Source: Choristoneura fumiferana
Taxonomy: Eukaryota > Arthropoda > Insecta > Lepidoptera > Tortricidae
Assembly: GCF_025370935.1 (NCBI RefSeq)
Contig: NC_133473.1
Coordinates: 7,125,427-7,189,426 of the forward strand
Length of the DNA stretch: 64,000 nucleotides
Reading direction: 5' to 3'
A model generated the notes under the pieces. The model saw only the letters and a program-made list of their open reading frames with translations. It was not told where the DNA came from and ran no database searches. Position numbers and translations under genes: made by a program. Below, in pieces: positions 21,182 through 31,900 of this stretch (within the stretch, counting starts at the first letter, position 1; the number at the start of each line of letters is the position of its first letter).

Positions 21182-21980
21182 GTATAACAACTTTAGATAT
21201 ACTTTCACTAGAATAAAAGATATTTGGCATAAATACCAGTAATTCATTATACCCCACTGAACGTTATATCGAACATAGGTTATATCACATATATTATACC
21301 ATCAATCAGGCCTACGCGTCTGTTCCAGACGAATTTTGGCGTGTTGCCTGTGCACAACGTCTTTGGTGGCTGACTAGACCGATGCGAGAGCGACATGTCC
21401 GTCCACATCTCTGACAAGCGAAGTCTGCGGATGTTGGTGCAGAACGGCCTTGGTGTCGTTTCTGTCTCTTTTCAATAAGTGCATTGAGCCAGGCAAGCCT
21501 TCATCGCAATACTTGCGGCCCTCCAACACACGTCTGCACCAATCAGTGCATTTTTCCGCAAGCTTTTCTCAGTCTAGGTGGTCAATTTTGAAGACGGCCA
21601 TATCTCACTTAGCGCAGTCCTTAAATCTCAGCAAAGGTCTCACGACGTTTCATTTGGCATTATACCATATTACTGTTAGGGGCTGTTTCACCATCCATTG
21701 ATTAGCGTTAACCGACGGTTAAATGTGATGCCGTCTCCGTCTATTGAGTCTATTCGAACAAAACAAATAGAGACGGCATCACACCTAACCACCAGTTAAC
21801 AGTAATCAATGGATGGTGAAACAGCCCCTTAGTATATTAATAGTTTGGTACAACAAGTACAACAAGTCCATGATACCGGAATAGTTAGATCATGAGAATA
21901 TAACAAATGTTGTTGTACCAATAGTGCATTATATTTCTTAATCGTTATATAGACCAATAATATATCTAAAGTTGCTATAG
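21182..21980. mobile_element. TIR element flanking the RT remnant, carrying a nested MITE
   Basis: The left end TATAACAACTTTAGATATAC and the right end ATATATCTAAAGTTGCTATA form inverted ends. The inside holds an unassigned GC-richer piece (21300-21660) and the PIF-like MITE 21679-21828. The left end matches the MITE at 18806. No protein frame is recognisable. Confidence 0.5.
21679..21828. mobile_element. PIF/Harbinger-like MITE with TTA target duplication
   Basis: A 150-bp palindromic element: GGGGCTGTTTCACCATCCAT at the left end and its reverse complement at the right, flanked on both sides by TTA (21676-21678 and 21829-21831). A second, deleted copy is at 45321-45422. Three-base TWA target duplications with a GGG start are typical of PIF/Harbinger elements. 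Confidence 0.82.
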
Positions 21981-22599
21981 CAACCATGACGCATGAGTTT
22001 GTTATTCAGGTTTCTTACTTATTAGGTACTAATAAGTACTATAATGTTGAATGAATGATTTATTTGCATAACATAGAAAAAAAATGTTCTGAAGTTTTAG
22101 TTGAAATGCTAATTAAAGTTATTACCTACAGAATAAATTAAGGTATTTTACGTATTATTTCATCCTTAAACCTAAGCGTATGCTGTGTATATACACCAAA
22201 AATAGTAGGACATGATAATGATCAAAATACCTCAAAAAATAATAGTGAAAAAAACCTTTTGTGCATTTTGTTAGAAATCAGATGGTGCCTTTGTGATTAA
22301 TTACCTTATAATATTAACAAAAGTCTAGTGTTAGTAACAGTTAACGTTAAGTTATTGAAATTTTAGCATAGATGATTAATATTTATTATAATTAATTAAT
22401 ATTATTTATATAATTTCTGTTCAGTAGGTACTTTGGAATATTTTTTCCCTTGCAATTTGGTAAATCAGCATTATGAACAGTTTGATAAGAAATAAAATGT
22501 GTGTTGTTAGTAAAAACATGCTAAATTTATTGAGACGTAAAATCACATAAGTTAATTTGAAATATGACGTTTGAGGTCAATTTTTACGTTTAGTCTTTT

Positions 22600-22862
22600 T
22601 GCCTGATTGCATTTGCTCGATGACTAGGGGACAATTTACTAAAGCGACACTTATCTCCTAAACCAGTGGATTTTGCTATGAATTATTAAAACCTTATTAT
22701 AGTCTATTAAATTATGTGTCATATATTCCTGGAAATTTTAAAATTGGTTGTCTGGTTAAAAAGTTATGATTTTTTTTCGTAAAAAAAAAACTTTAAATCG
22801 CTCTCCTGTAAAGTTGACGAAGTGTCGCTTTAGTACTTTTGCCTGCCGAGCGACGATATATA
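22600..22862. mobile_element. Palindromic TIR element
   Basis: The left arm contains TTTACTAAAGCGACACTT; the right arm ends AAGTGTCGCTTTAGTACTTT then TGCCTGCCGAGCGACGATA. The right end is the reverse complement of the start of 17254. Non-coding. The stretch before it, 21981-22599, is AT-rich with no feature I can support. Confidence 0.6.
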
Positions 22863-23249
22863 ATGTGACATCAATTTAATAGAAGTGAGAACGGTAGATC
22901 ACTTCGATTTTTCGAATTTTTCGTATTAGCCCCCCTGTATTGACGGGTCTAGCCATTATTTTTTATTCAGTTGTTTTCTTAGCGTCTTTCTTTTGCCGAG
23001 CTGTGAAGTGTAAAGACACAAAATAATTGTATATTTTGCATTTTTTTTCCTCGTAATGTGATGAAAATCATTGTTTATCACGGGCCGTAAGGGAATTACA
23101 AACTCGAGTCATTAAAACTTAAAAGCCCTCCGCCTTCGGTATCAGGCTTCTAATAGACTCTCGTTAGTAATCTCCTTCATACGCCCCTTAATGCACAATA
23201 AACTATTAGGGCTTCGTACCTCAAAAGGAAAAAAACTGAACCTGAGTCC

Positions 23250-23345
23250 CTACTACGAAGTGCAAAATTCGAACTTCGTATCTTGCCGTCCCGCTGACGC
23301 GTATGTTATTTAGTACGAGAGTGAAAAGGACGGTACGATACTAAT
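23250..23345. repeat. Partial copy of the CAGGGCTACTACGAA hAT-MITE
   Basis: Contains CCTACTACGAAGTGC, GAACTTCGTATCTTGCCGTC and GAGAGTGAAAAGGACGGTAC, in the same order as the full MITE at 25147-25269. Both ends are decayed. Confidence 0.6.
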
Positions 23346-23431
23346 TTTGATTCACAGATTTCTTTCTTTCTTTCTAGTAGCCCCACTATCCTTTCACAGC
23401 CCATTTGTTCCGACACTACTAGACTGATTGA

Positions 23432-23850
23432 ATGAGGGCTATTCACTATCGTTTTTTGTCTTTCTAGATGGCGCCACTGTTGCGTGAGGTTTTAAGTGTG
23501 GCTTTCAAAGTCTGTTATTACGAGCGCGAAAAAACAAAGTTTAAGATTAAAATCATATTAATACACCTTAAAACCATACCATAAAAATATGACAACCACA
23601 GTGTTACGTAGTCCCGTTTTGTTCAGAAAAAAAGGGAGGACAAAAGTTTCCGATAGACAGAACTGTCTCAAAACACAGACATTCATTGCCATAATTAATT
23701 TTAGGTAATGCAAAATATTTACAAAATTATTCTAATTATAAATAAACCCTCGTAGCTCACCCAAAAACTATGAGATTTGACATTTCAGAGACTTCACGCT
23801 ACACTAGCGCCTCTATCGGCGAATTCATACGCGTACGCGATAGCCCTCAT
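23432..23850. mobile_element. TIR element with ATGAGGGCTAT ends
   Basis: The left end ATGAGGGCTATTCACTATCG and the right end CGCGATAGCCCTCAT are inverted relatives. Internal TAGATGGCGCCACTG and TAGCGCCTCTATCGGCG blocks are also roughly symmetric. No clean target duplication was found and there is no coding frame. Confidence 0.55.
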
Positions 23851-23871
23851 TGAGATTTGGTAGGTACACAT

Positions 23872-24440
23872 TCAAATAGATTTAATAAATAACAATCATA
23901 TAAAGTTTACTTTTGAATAAATCAAATACGGTATTTGACAACTCCTGAATTTGCCGTATCTTAATATTATTATGAAAATATAGATACACTTACAGACAGT
24001 GTTTAGCGAAGATAAAACTTGAATCGGTTGATAATTGGATTTATAGTGATTTTTTGAAAAATCTATATACCTGTCTCTTTCTCAAACGCTTTTCTTTATG
24101 CAGCAAGTATGGCGCTACTGGCGTGTAACGTCACATGCCAGTATGTCTTTCTCTGTCTAATCTTGAATTTCAAACCTTTATAATTTTGTTATTTGTAAAG
24201 GTAGCTTAATAATTGTTTCTCTATTCGATAACAGGCATTGAGTAGTTTTAATTTATAAAACATAAACAAAATAGTCAAATACCGTATTAGGTGTATATCA
24301 AACTAGTTTTTGTCGGCAATTTCGTTCGCGCAGAATAAAAATTTGTGTATAACTTTCAACTTCTTCATTGAATAAAACTTTCACTACAACCGCAATGTAC
24401 TTCTGTGTCCCGTGTCCCCCGTGAAAACTNGTGGGGGCAC
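23872..24440. repeat. Dispersed repeat shared with 43780-44230
   Basis: Ordered blocks (TAGATTTAATAAATAACAAT, TTGACAACTCCTGAATTTGC, GTGATTTTTTGAA, ACCTGTCTCTTTCTCAAACG, CATTGAATAAAACTTTCACT, TGTCCCCCGTGAAAACT) recur beside the Gypsy element at 43780-44230. One ambiguous base (N) lies at 24430. It may be an LTR or other terminal part of a retroelement; unproven. Confidence 0.55.
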
Positions 24441-24749
24441 ACTAAATAAAAACGTCACTTTTTTCGTACACTTCAGCGCCCCCGACGACAAGCTGAAGGC
24501 ACTAAATTGTCAAAAATGTGTCAAACGTCGACCTGACAAATTCAGTTCAGCTGGCCTACTACGAAATGCCTATCGTGACAGTGACAGTTGATGCATTTTT
24601 TGAGTTTTCTCAGTTTATTGCTGATTATATTACATACAGTTTGTTTTTCGTTATAAATACGCTACCAGTTAGCGCTTGTGTTGTTGTTTGCATACATGCA
24701 AATTTGGCCATAGAGTTGCCACTCTTTTTCGGTAAGTATAGGACCTAAT

Positions 24750-25485
24750 TAGACATGGGTAATCTCAACTCCGCGAAGTGATCTGACTCACTAGATCCAG
24801 CTCCGGTGACGGTACCGAATCCGCTTATTGAATCCGACTCCTTTATTGACTCCGGTTCTTTCGAGCGATTATTAATTTATCTATGGCCGATCCGCCCCGG
24901 CTCGGTTCGGTCGGTCGGTGTCGGTACGGTACTGCGGTGCCCCACCCGCTGACTGAACTGAAGTACAGATTCGTGAAAGAGAGAAAGATTCGTTCGTTAG
25001 TCCAAGTCCGAGTACCGAACCGAACCGACCAACCAAACATAGATAATACTTAAGATCCAAGTCCAAGATCCGATCCGCAGGGCTACTACGAACCGAACCG
25101 GCCAACCAAACATAGATAATAAGATCCAAGTCCAAGATCCGATCCGCAGGGCTACTACGAAACTCCAAAATCGAAGTTCGTGTCGTGCGGTCCCTCTGAC
25201 ACTTATACTATTTAATACGAGAGCGAGAGGGACGGTACGATACGAACTTCGAGTTTCGTAGTAGCCCTGCCGATCCGATCCGAGCCGAGCGAGAGCGAAA
25301 GCAGACGGACGGAGCGAGTCAGTGTGAGTGAGCGTGACGGCGATCACGAGCGAGGCGAGCCGCTCGATCCAGTCGGAGTTAGTAACTCCGGAGTCAATAA
25401 GATTTGAAAGGAGTCATTAAGGGATTCGGATCCGCTTGAGGATCTGACTCTTTTGAATCTTCAGATCCGGATTTACCCACCTCTA
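24750..25485. mobile_element. hAT-type non-autonomous transposon, 736 bp
   Basis: The ends TAGACATGGGTAA and TTTACCCACCTCTA are inverted repeats of the hAT TAGAGGTGGGTAAA style. The flanks are an exact 8-bp duplication GACCTAAT (24742-24749 and 25486-25493), the size hAT transposases make. The subterminal regions, rich in GGATCC/GACTCC words, are also inverted relatives. A ~74 bp segment is tandemly duplicated (about 25014-25088 and 25089-25160). A second MITE sits inside at 25147-25269. It encodes no transposase. Confidence 0.85.
25147..25269. mobile_element. hAT MITE nested in the 736-bp hAT element
   Basis: A 123-bp palindrome starting CAGGGCTACTACGAAACT and ending GTTTCGTAGTAGCCCTG, with exact 8-bp duplications CCGATCCG at 25139-25146 and 25270-25277. 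Related copies are at 44515-44634 (full), 23250-23345, and two pieces at 25705-25840 next to the gap. Many of the spurious open frames here are its palindromic arms. Confidence 0.9.
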
Positions 25486-25841
25486 GACCTAATACTTTTT
25501 GATTTGCTTTTGCTGAAATAATTCAATTAAGGCAAAGGCAAACAGTCCTTAAATACAATGTGTCTTGTAGTAATGGAACAAGCTTTATAGTAAATACATA
25601 CAGTGGTCAAACTTTGGGCCAAACTTTACTTTAGTATGTCAGAACTTTTATGTAAATCTACGCAACGTGCGTCTATTTGAACGTGACCAATTTGACGTTT
25701 TAATATTAGCAGAGGGACCGCACGACACGGACTTCGAGTTTAGAGTTTCGCACGAGTTTCGTAGTAGCCCTGCAGAGGGCCTACTTCGAAGTTTGAAAAT
25801 CGAAGTTCGTATCGTACCGTCATCCGTATGCGAAGTAAAGT

Positions 25842-25941
25842 NNNNNNNNNNNNNNNNNNNNNNNNNNNNNNNNNNNNNNNNNNNNNNNNNNNNNNNNNNN
25901 NNNNNNNNNNNNNNNNNNNNNNNNNNNNNNNNNNNNNNNNN
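25842..25941. other. Assembly gap, 100 N
   Basis: Exactly 100 N, the usual placeholder for a gap of unknown size. The left flank is two abutting partial copies of the CAGGGCTACTACGAA MITE. The right flank starts TTAGGTTAGG. Confidence 0.99.
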
Positions 25942-26511
25942 TTAGGTTAGGATTTGTTTTATAACAATTCTGAAGCACTAACAGTTAAAAAACACGACGA
26001 AACAGTTAATTAATGAAAAATATTTTCGGCGAAGTATTAGAGAACTGGCAGTCAGACATACAGTCGCGACTTCCCGACAGTTTGTACGGTTCGCAAGTTC
26101 AGCATTCCTATTACCCACCTACGTGTTCGTTAGGAATGTCTAAAGCAGCACCTGGTCTACCTCAGTTCAGAAGTTTGTTTATTTGTCTGTTTCGTCGCTA
26201 TTCGCATTCTTGCATCCGTTATGTTGGTGTTACGTAAGAGCTTCTACGGGAACATCAAAGCTTCATATGATATTATGCATTATGTTCATATCTTTACCTC
26301 ACTTGGCTTCTAAAATGTTCGTGGGTTAAACTGATTCCTTTCTGCCCCTTTTTTTAACCCCCGGCGCAAAAAGAGAGGTGTGATAACTTTGACACCAATG
26401 TCTGTCTGTCTGATTGTAGCATTGTAGGTCTTAAACGGATGGACCGAATACAATACGGTTTATTATACCTGAAAGCGAGTTTTTTTGCGAAGGTTCTTAG
26501 ATATGTTAGGG

Positions 26512-26895
26512 ATAAGCTCGCCTTTGCTCTCCTCTCTGTGTCTCCGTATTTCTTGTTATTTTATTTTTATGTGCAATAAAGAGTTTACACTTGCAGGTGG
26601 TAGGACCTTGTGCAAAGGTCGCCCGGATTTGCACCAACCATCTTTGCTCGCTAATTCTGCCGTGAAAGCAGCAAGTGTTGCACTGTTGTGTTTCCGGCGA
26701 TGGAGAGTAAAGACAGCCGGGTGAAAATTACTGGCACTTGAGTATCCCATCTTAGGTTCTAGGTTGGCAACGCATCTGCTCCCCTGGTTGCAGATGTTTA
26801 TGGCGGTGGTGATCTCTGGTACCATCAGGAGACCCTTGCTCGTTTGCCAATCCAGTTCGTATAAAAAAAAAAAAAAACATAGATACATACATGGG
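26512..26895 (+). mobile_element. LINE 3' tail, split by a SINE-like insertion
   Basis: GGGATAAGCTCGCCTTTGCT to GCAATAAAGAGTTTAC (26512-26588) resumes at ATAGATACATACATG (about 26879-26895), interrupted by 26590-26878. It is the same tail family as 15721-15850. Confidence 0.72.
26590..26878 (+). mobile_element. SINE-like retroposon, family 1
   Basis: Starts ACTTGCAGGTGGTAGGACCT, contains GTGAAAATTACTGGCACTTG and CATCAGGAGACCCTTGCTCG, and ends in a run of 15 A. Two other copies are at 36320-36572 and 37655-37925 (minus). The poly(A) end is at the side shown by the other copies, so insertion by target-primed reverse transcription is likely. The frames within it are not genes. Confidence 0.78.
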
Positions 26896-27000
26896 TACAC
26901 GTTTCCTAAAAATCGGTTCAGGCTTTTTTGAGATGTTGAACTTTGAAATATCGAGGGTTTTCTAAGTTGGTTAGGTTAGTTTATTTATCGAGACATATGT

Positions 27001-27790
27001 TAGTTTTTAAGTTTATTAGGTACTTCAAATCGAAGCAAATCTAAGTGAAACCTGATGGAAATGACACGAACCCTGTTATAATATTGTAAAAATAAATGAA
27101 AAAAATTCAAAAACTAACAATAGATGCAGTCACCAGCATTAATATCTGCCTCAGCGGAGCGTGCAAAAATATCTGACACGTCCTTCCGGCCCTAGAAATA
27201 GAGTCGTATCAGATATTTAGGCACGATCACCACGAGGCAGAGTGTACCTAACACTGTCAATACACAGAAGTTCTATAATTAATTAGAAACCATTAACAAA
27301 TGTAGCACTGGAATATGGATCACTAAAATCGTACATCAATCATGATCGATTGTACAGAAATATCATTGAAACTCGGTCAGACGATAATGCTTTAGGTTTA
27401 AAACCGCACTAAACACATCTATTGTATAAGTATCTATAGAAGAAATTGTAAACGTATTTTGTTAGTTAAATAATTTTTTTTATTTATTTATTTTTTCTTT
27501 TTTTTGGTTTTTGATTCGGTCGCATGAAAAATGTTAATAGTTAATTTTATTATTACTATTGTGTTTCACTTTAGCCTTTTGGAAATCAAAAATTGAAATC
27601 CAAAGTTACTTTTCAAATATGCCGCCAAGGGCTCTTTTACATGTCTGTTTTGTTCAGTCTATCAGCATTTTCGGAAATACCATCTTTGCCCAAAATAATG
27701 CACCACAAGAAAATTGGCAGAAATTATTTTTTTAATTATCATGACATTTGAACAAGATTATGAGCTGAAAAGTAACTAATAATATTTATA
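27001..27790. other. Intergenic, no gene seen
   Basis: AT-rich. The only structure is a loose palindrome at 27125-27240 (ATATCTGACACG and GTATCAGATATTTAG). No coding frame supported. Confidence 0.5.
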
Positions 27791-27886
27791 TTAAATATAA
27801 TGACCCCGATAACTCACGTCTTAAATCGAGTTTAGCTCAAAAAAAACTCGATTTAAGACGTGAGTTATCCGGGTCATTATATTTAA
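27791..27886. repeat. Fold-back repeat, copy B
   Basis: Arms around an A run: CGATAACTCACGTCTTAAAT and its reverse complement, with outer TAAATATAATGACCC. It is followed by TATGAGTGAGTCTCACGGTA and TTTCATGTT, exactly as in copy C (33331-33540). Confidence 0.82.
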
Positions 27887-28715
27887 TATGAGTGAGTCTC
27901 ACGGTAGTTTCATGTTAATAATATTTATTTTTATTAAACCACACGTTTGCTCAACGAAATCAATAGAACCTGCGAGGAATCATGAAAAAACACCGAAAAA
28001 ATCTGCAAAACGGAAGCTTATACCTACTAAATAGTAATTTAAAATGACCTAAATATCGAAAATGATATCTGTTGAAGTTTAAAGCAGTTTCGAGTGCTCT
28101 GACGCGCGAATATCATAAACTGACACAGTTTCAAATTCGACAGCACTGAAATAAACCATGCAGGTCTAGATCACGCTGCATTGTCTAACTGATACACACA
28201 ACGTGACAAACATACATCAGTCGGTTTGTCTGTATGACGAACATACTTTAATCAGAATATGCATTTACCGTATGCATGCATATTGCCAGTGGCTCTAGGC
28301 TCGGCGCTGGATTTAGGAGAGGTTAAAAAAAGTATATATCTTAATTTAACGGGTCAGCAACTTTACCGCATCTTGTGTTTTCAACGGTATTTTCCGCCCT
28401 TGGGGCCCCCATTCCTTAGTTGCCTCAAGGCGTCGAGACCTGTAATTTCCCGCCCGGAATTTCATATCAAATGCTAGATCTAATGGTAGTCTGGAATATT
28501 TCAGGAAATAGACATTAGCTTTTTCTATCCTATAGAATATGTGATCCTATAGGAATGCCTGCCAAATTTCAAGCATTTAGCTGCAATGGTTTGGGCTGTG
28601 CGTTGTTTGTCAGTCAGTCACGTTTTTTTATAGGTATAAACCGTATAGAGAAACAAAGGCTCATTTAAAAGCAGCATTTATGAACCTATACGCATAGGTA
28701 GCAAATCTCCTCAAG

Positions 28716-28992
28716 TTGGTCTATGTCGGATGTCAGATCACTGTCGAAGCCAGAACTCTTGTTTCGGGTGAATTACGTCGGAAAGCACGCGAGCCTCGGG
28801 TCGCGTCGCTCGGAGCCGCCCGCGCACCTGCCCTCTCCGTCACTCTTCCAAATTTAAATCCCAAACTCCCCCCACCGACGACGTTAAACATTCTGGAATT
28901 ATTCCCGCTATCCTATACCGGTGCTCGCCATTCGAATTCGGGTCGCGAACGCGTCGTACCGCTTTTTGTAATCAGGCAGACCGATTTCTGCC
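28716..28992 (+). promoter_or_regulatory. Probable 5' UTR/promoter region of the LIM gene
   Basis: A clear local rise in G+C and CpG (for example GGTCGCGTCGCTCGGAGCCG) immediately upstream of the ATG at 28993, in an otherwise AT-rich region. No TATA box is evident. The transcription start cannot be placed from sequence. Confidence 0.45.
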
Positions 28993-31900
28993 ATGGCCGA
29001 CGTAGACGTTCAAGTCCAGTACACCACGACCGAGAGGAAGACCAGGAAGGTCAAGAAATCCTCGAAGCGTAGGGAGTCGAAGGATGGCGAGGTCACCGTC
29101 ACGGAAATCGAGCAGACCAACACCACCGCCACCAACGACGATGGGTATGTGCGCGGTGGCCAACCCCCTTGACCCCAGTGACACAGTGTGTGAACAAGTG
29201 TCCATTACCGTGCCCGACCTTTAGTGACATGAACTGCGATGTTTACATACGTAGGTTCGCATTTGGCCACCCGCACATACCCGACCTAATTTAAGGTATT
29301 TATAGGCATGTAAAGTTTAATGCTAACACTCAAACTTAAGAAACATGATACGTCAAACAATGTTAACCTAAATAGCGCACGGATAACGCGGCTAAATCGA
29401 ATAAGATCACACGAATAGGTCAAAGTCACGGAACCAGACTAACGCAACCTCCAACTAAGTCTATAATCCCTCGACGAATCTGACCTAACATCTCGCCAAC
29501 TACGTTTATCGTTTTGAAATTGAAATCGCCGCCAACTTCTCTATTGAATCGATCATTTAAATACCTGGCTGAATACTGATATAAAAAAATGAAACGTACT
29601 TTTCTTCTTCCATCCTTTTGTCTTTTGTTTTTGTTACCTCCAACTCAAAGGGTTTTTCTTCTCTTGTCCGCAGCTAATTTTCAGCGGCGAGTACACCAAG
29701 GCGATGAACAAGGACTGGCACAGCGGTCACTTCTGCTGCTGGCAGTGCGACGAGTCGCTGACCGGCCAGCGGTATGTGCTCCGCGACGAGCATCCCTACT
29801 GCATCAAGTGCTACGAAAGCGTCTTCGCCAACGGCTGCGAAGAATGCAACAAGACCATCGGCATCGACTCTAAGGTAACACTAAAACTAAAACTACTGGT
29901 CTTAGATCCATTTTCACAGGTACATCGTATCTTCTTTTCGTATCGTCGTCATCATCAGGGAGCGTAACTTTGGTGCCGATGACAGACGTATGACGTCAAG
30001 CTAAATACAGAGTGTTTTTATCCGACTCTTTAGTTTAATGATATAATCAATGTCAGATAGAACGTAGTCAGATTTGGAATTGCCAGAAGTTTTACGCAAA
30101 GAAATATTTTTAAAAGTCATTGCCATAAAAAAATGGATTTACATGAAGATAGGTTTATACCTTCAACAATATTTTGCTCCAGGTTCGGTTATGAGGATAT
30201 GGCCAGTACAAAGCCAATTTGTAACTGGCGGGACGTTCGAGAGTTATATTGCCCTGAGTGTTCATGTGAAATTTATTTATGTAAATAAAAACGAAGATGC
30301 GATGTTGCAATCTTAAGCGTTCTGCATACATTGTCATCCAACGAAACATTTGTTGTGTTGTTTCATTTGCTGGAGGAAAATATTTTTTTTTACAATTAGA
30401 GTACCCAGTAAAATATTTTATGCACATTTTATTTCAAATTTACATCACCACTAAATTATTAAGAATCATTGCAGTGTTGTAATTTTGTTTTAAAAATATT
30501 CTATGTGTGACTTCACGCCACCAAAGTTACGCTTCCTGGTCATCATTAATCGTTACAAATGGTGCATATTATTTATTATATAGTGATAAAGACGCCTATT
30601 CATAGTGTATGACACTGAAGAAAAAGGCGCCTACTTCATACTCGTATGACACTGAAGAACTAGTATTATCTACAGTATTCACTCTTGCCTCTTCTTTCGT
30701 CCTCTTGCCTCCACGTATGTACTGTGTAACCATGTGATCTAATTTTAGTAATTTTCTCAATTACTTAATCGTTTACTACTTTAATTACGTCTCTAAAAGC
30801 CAATTTTAGTTATATAGGCCTCTATGATTGTGAGGTAACTTCAATGCATCTATTAAACAGTTTAATAGCTTCAGAAATAGATTACCATTGTGTTAAGACA
30901 GAAACATCTTGGAATTGGCTCGAGGCATTTGCAATAATGGCACGATGTTCTTTTGGCAGAATGCAAACAAGTTTAAAAGATAAATTGTCATTGATAAGTG
31001 TAATTTAATTCAATTACTTTGCCCAAGAGAGCGAGAAGCTTTTAACCTTAATTTACGGAATATACATCAGATTCAATTGTCAAATGCTTTCAGATTTACA
31101 TGTTTACCTTACAATAACAATTAGTGAAACTATTTGTTACTTTGACCTGCATATTTAACAACATGATTTGATTATAACTCCAGTCTCGATTTAGCTCGAT
31201 ATTTAGAGTCCCTATCTTTTTTAACATTTCATGTAATTATTGATGAGATTAATTTCTTCCTCAGCTAATAGCAAGCTTTATCCTTTAGCTGAACCCTATT
31301 TATGAATGTTTAAACATGCGTAGATGTTTATTTGGCTGAAATCAAACACTCTACATATATTTCTGAAAGCTTTTTATTCAGTCACCGTTAAACTCAAACA
31401 TCGCATAAAACTATAAAAAAGTGTATGTACCATACTTTATAAATTTTTATTCTGATTCTAAAACAAATACAATCACTAACTGCCCTACGTTTAACAATGC
31501 TAATTTGTTAGTATCATAATAGGTACCTAAAGATTTGGTGCTCAAAAATTTGAATGCAAAACTTTTTCCAGTTGTTAAGGAAACAAATTTTCCTGGCATT
31601 CAATAGCTTTGATATGCCAGATCAAATTTAACAGACTACTTAACCGGTAACGGTAACTAAACTCTTTTATGACTTGCTATAATTTTATACTGAGTTAGGG
31701 AAAATAGCCAGGAGAAAGAAACAAAAGACAATGGTTCTGCAGAGTGATCTACGATGAAATAAGTGACCCTGGCATGCAGCAACTTTGTTACGCCCGATCA
31801 AATTTAGTTGTCACTTTTGCCTCGCTTTAGTTCACTTTGAATACCATGACAACATAGATCAAGGTGTACTATCGAACCACAACCAAATCGCAACCTATTT

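Larger units (their letters stand above)
26346..27000 (+). repeat. Interspersed repeat split by nested insertions
   Basis: The family of 6024-6300: AACCCCCGGCGCAAAAAGAG at the start; the rest resumes after 26895 with AAATCGGTTCAGGCTTTTTT and GAGATGTTGAACTTTGAA, ending in TTGGTTAGGTTAG. The interruption is a LINE tail that itself contains a SINE-like element. Confidence 0.72.

Noticed and set aside
24881..25347. Overlapping minus-strand frames rich in Arg/Leu/Trp
   Set aside because: They are translations of the tandem unit and palindromic arms of nested hAT elements.
25942..25955. TTAGG telomere repeats
   Set aside because: Only two or three units occur here and at several other places; these are interspersed words, not a telomere or array.
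26556..26900. 114-codon minus-strand frame
   Set aside because: It is antisense to the SINE-like element, and similar frames recur at 36127-36552 in another copy.
29589..29873. 94-codon plus frame overlapping limpet exon 2
   Set aside because: It is out of frame with the LIM motifs; the correct frame is fixed by the CxxC and HxxC ligands and the phase with exon 1.
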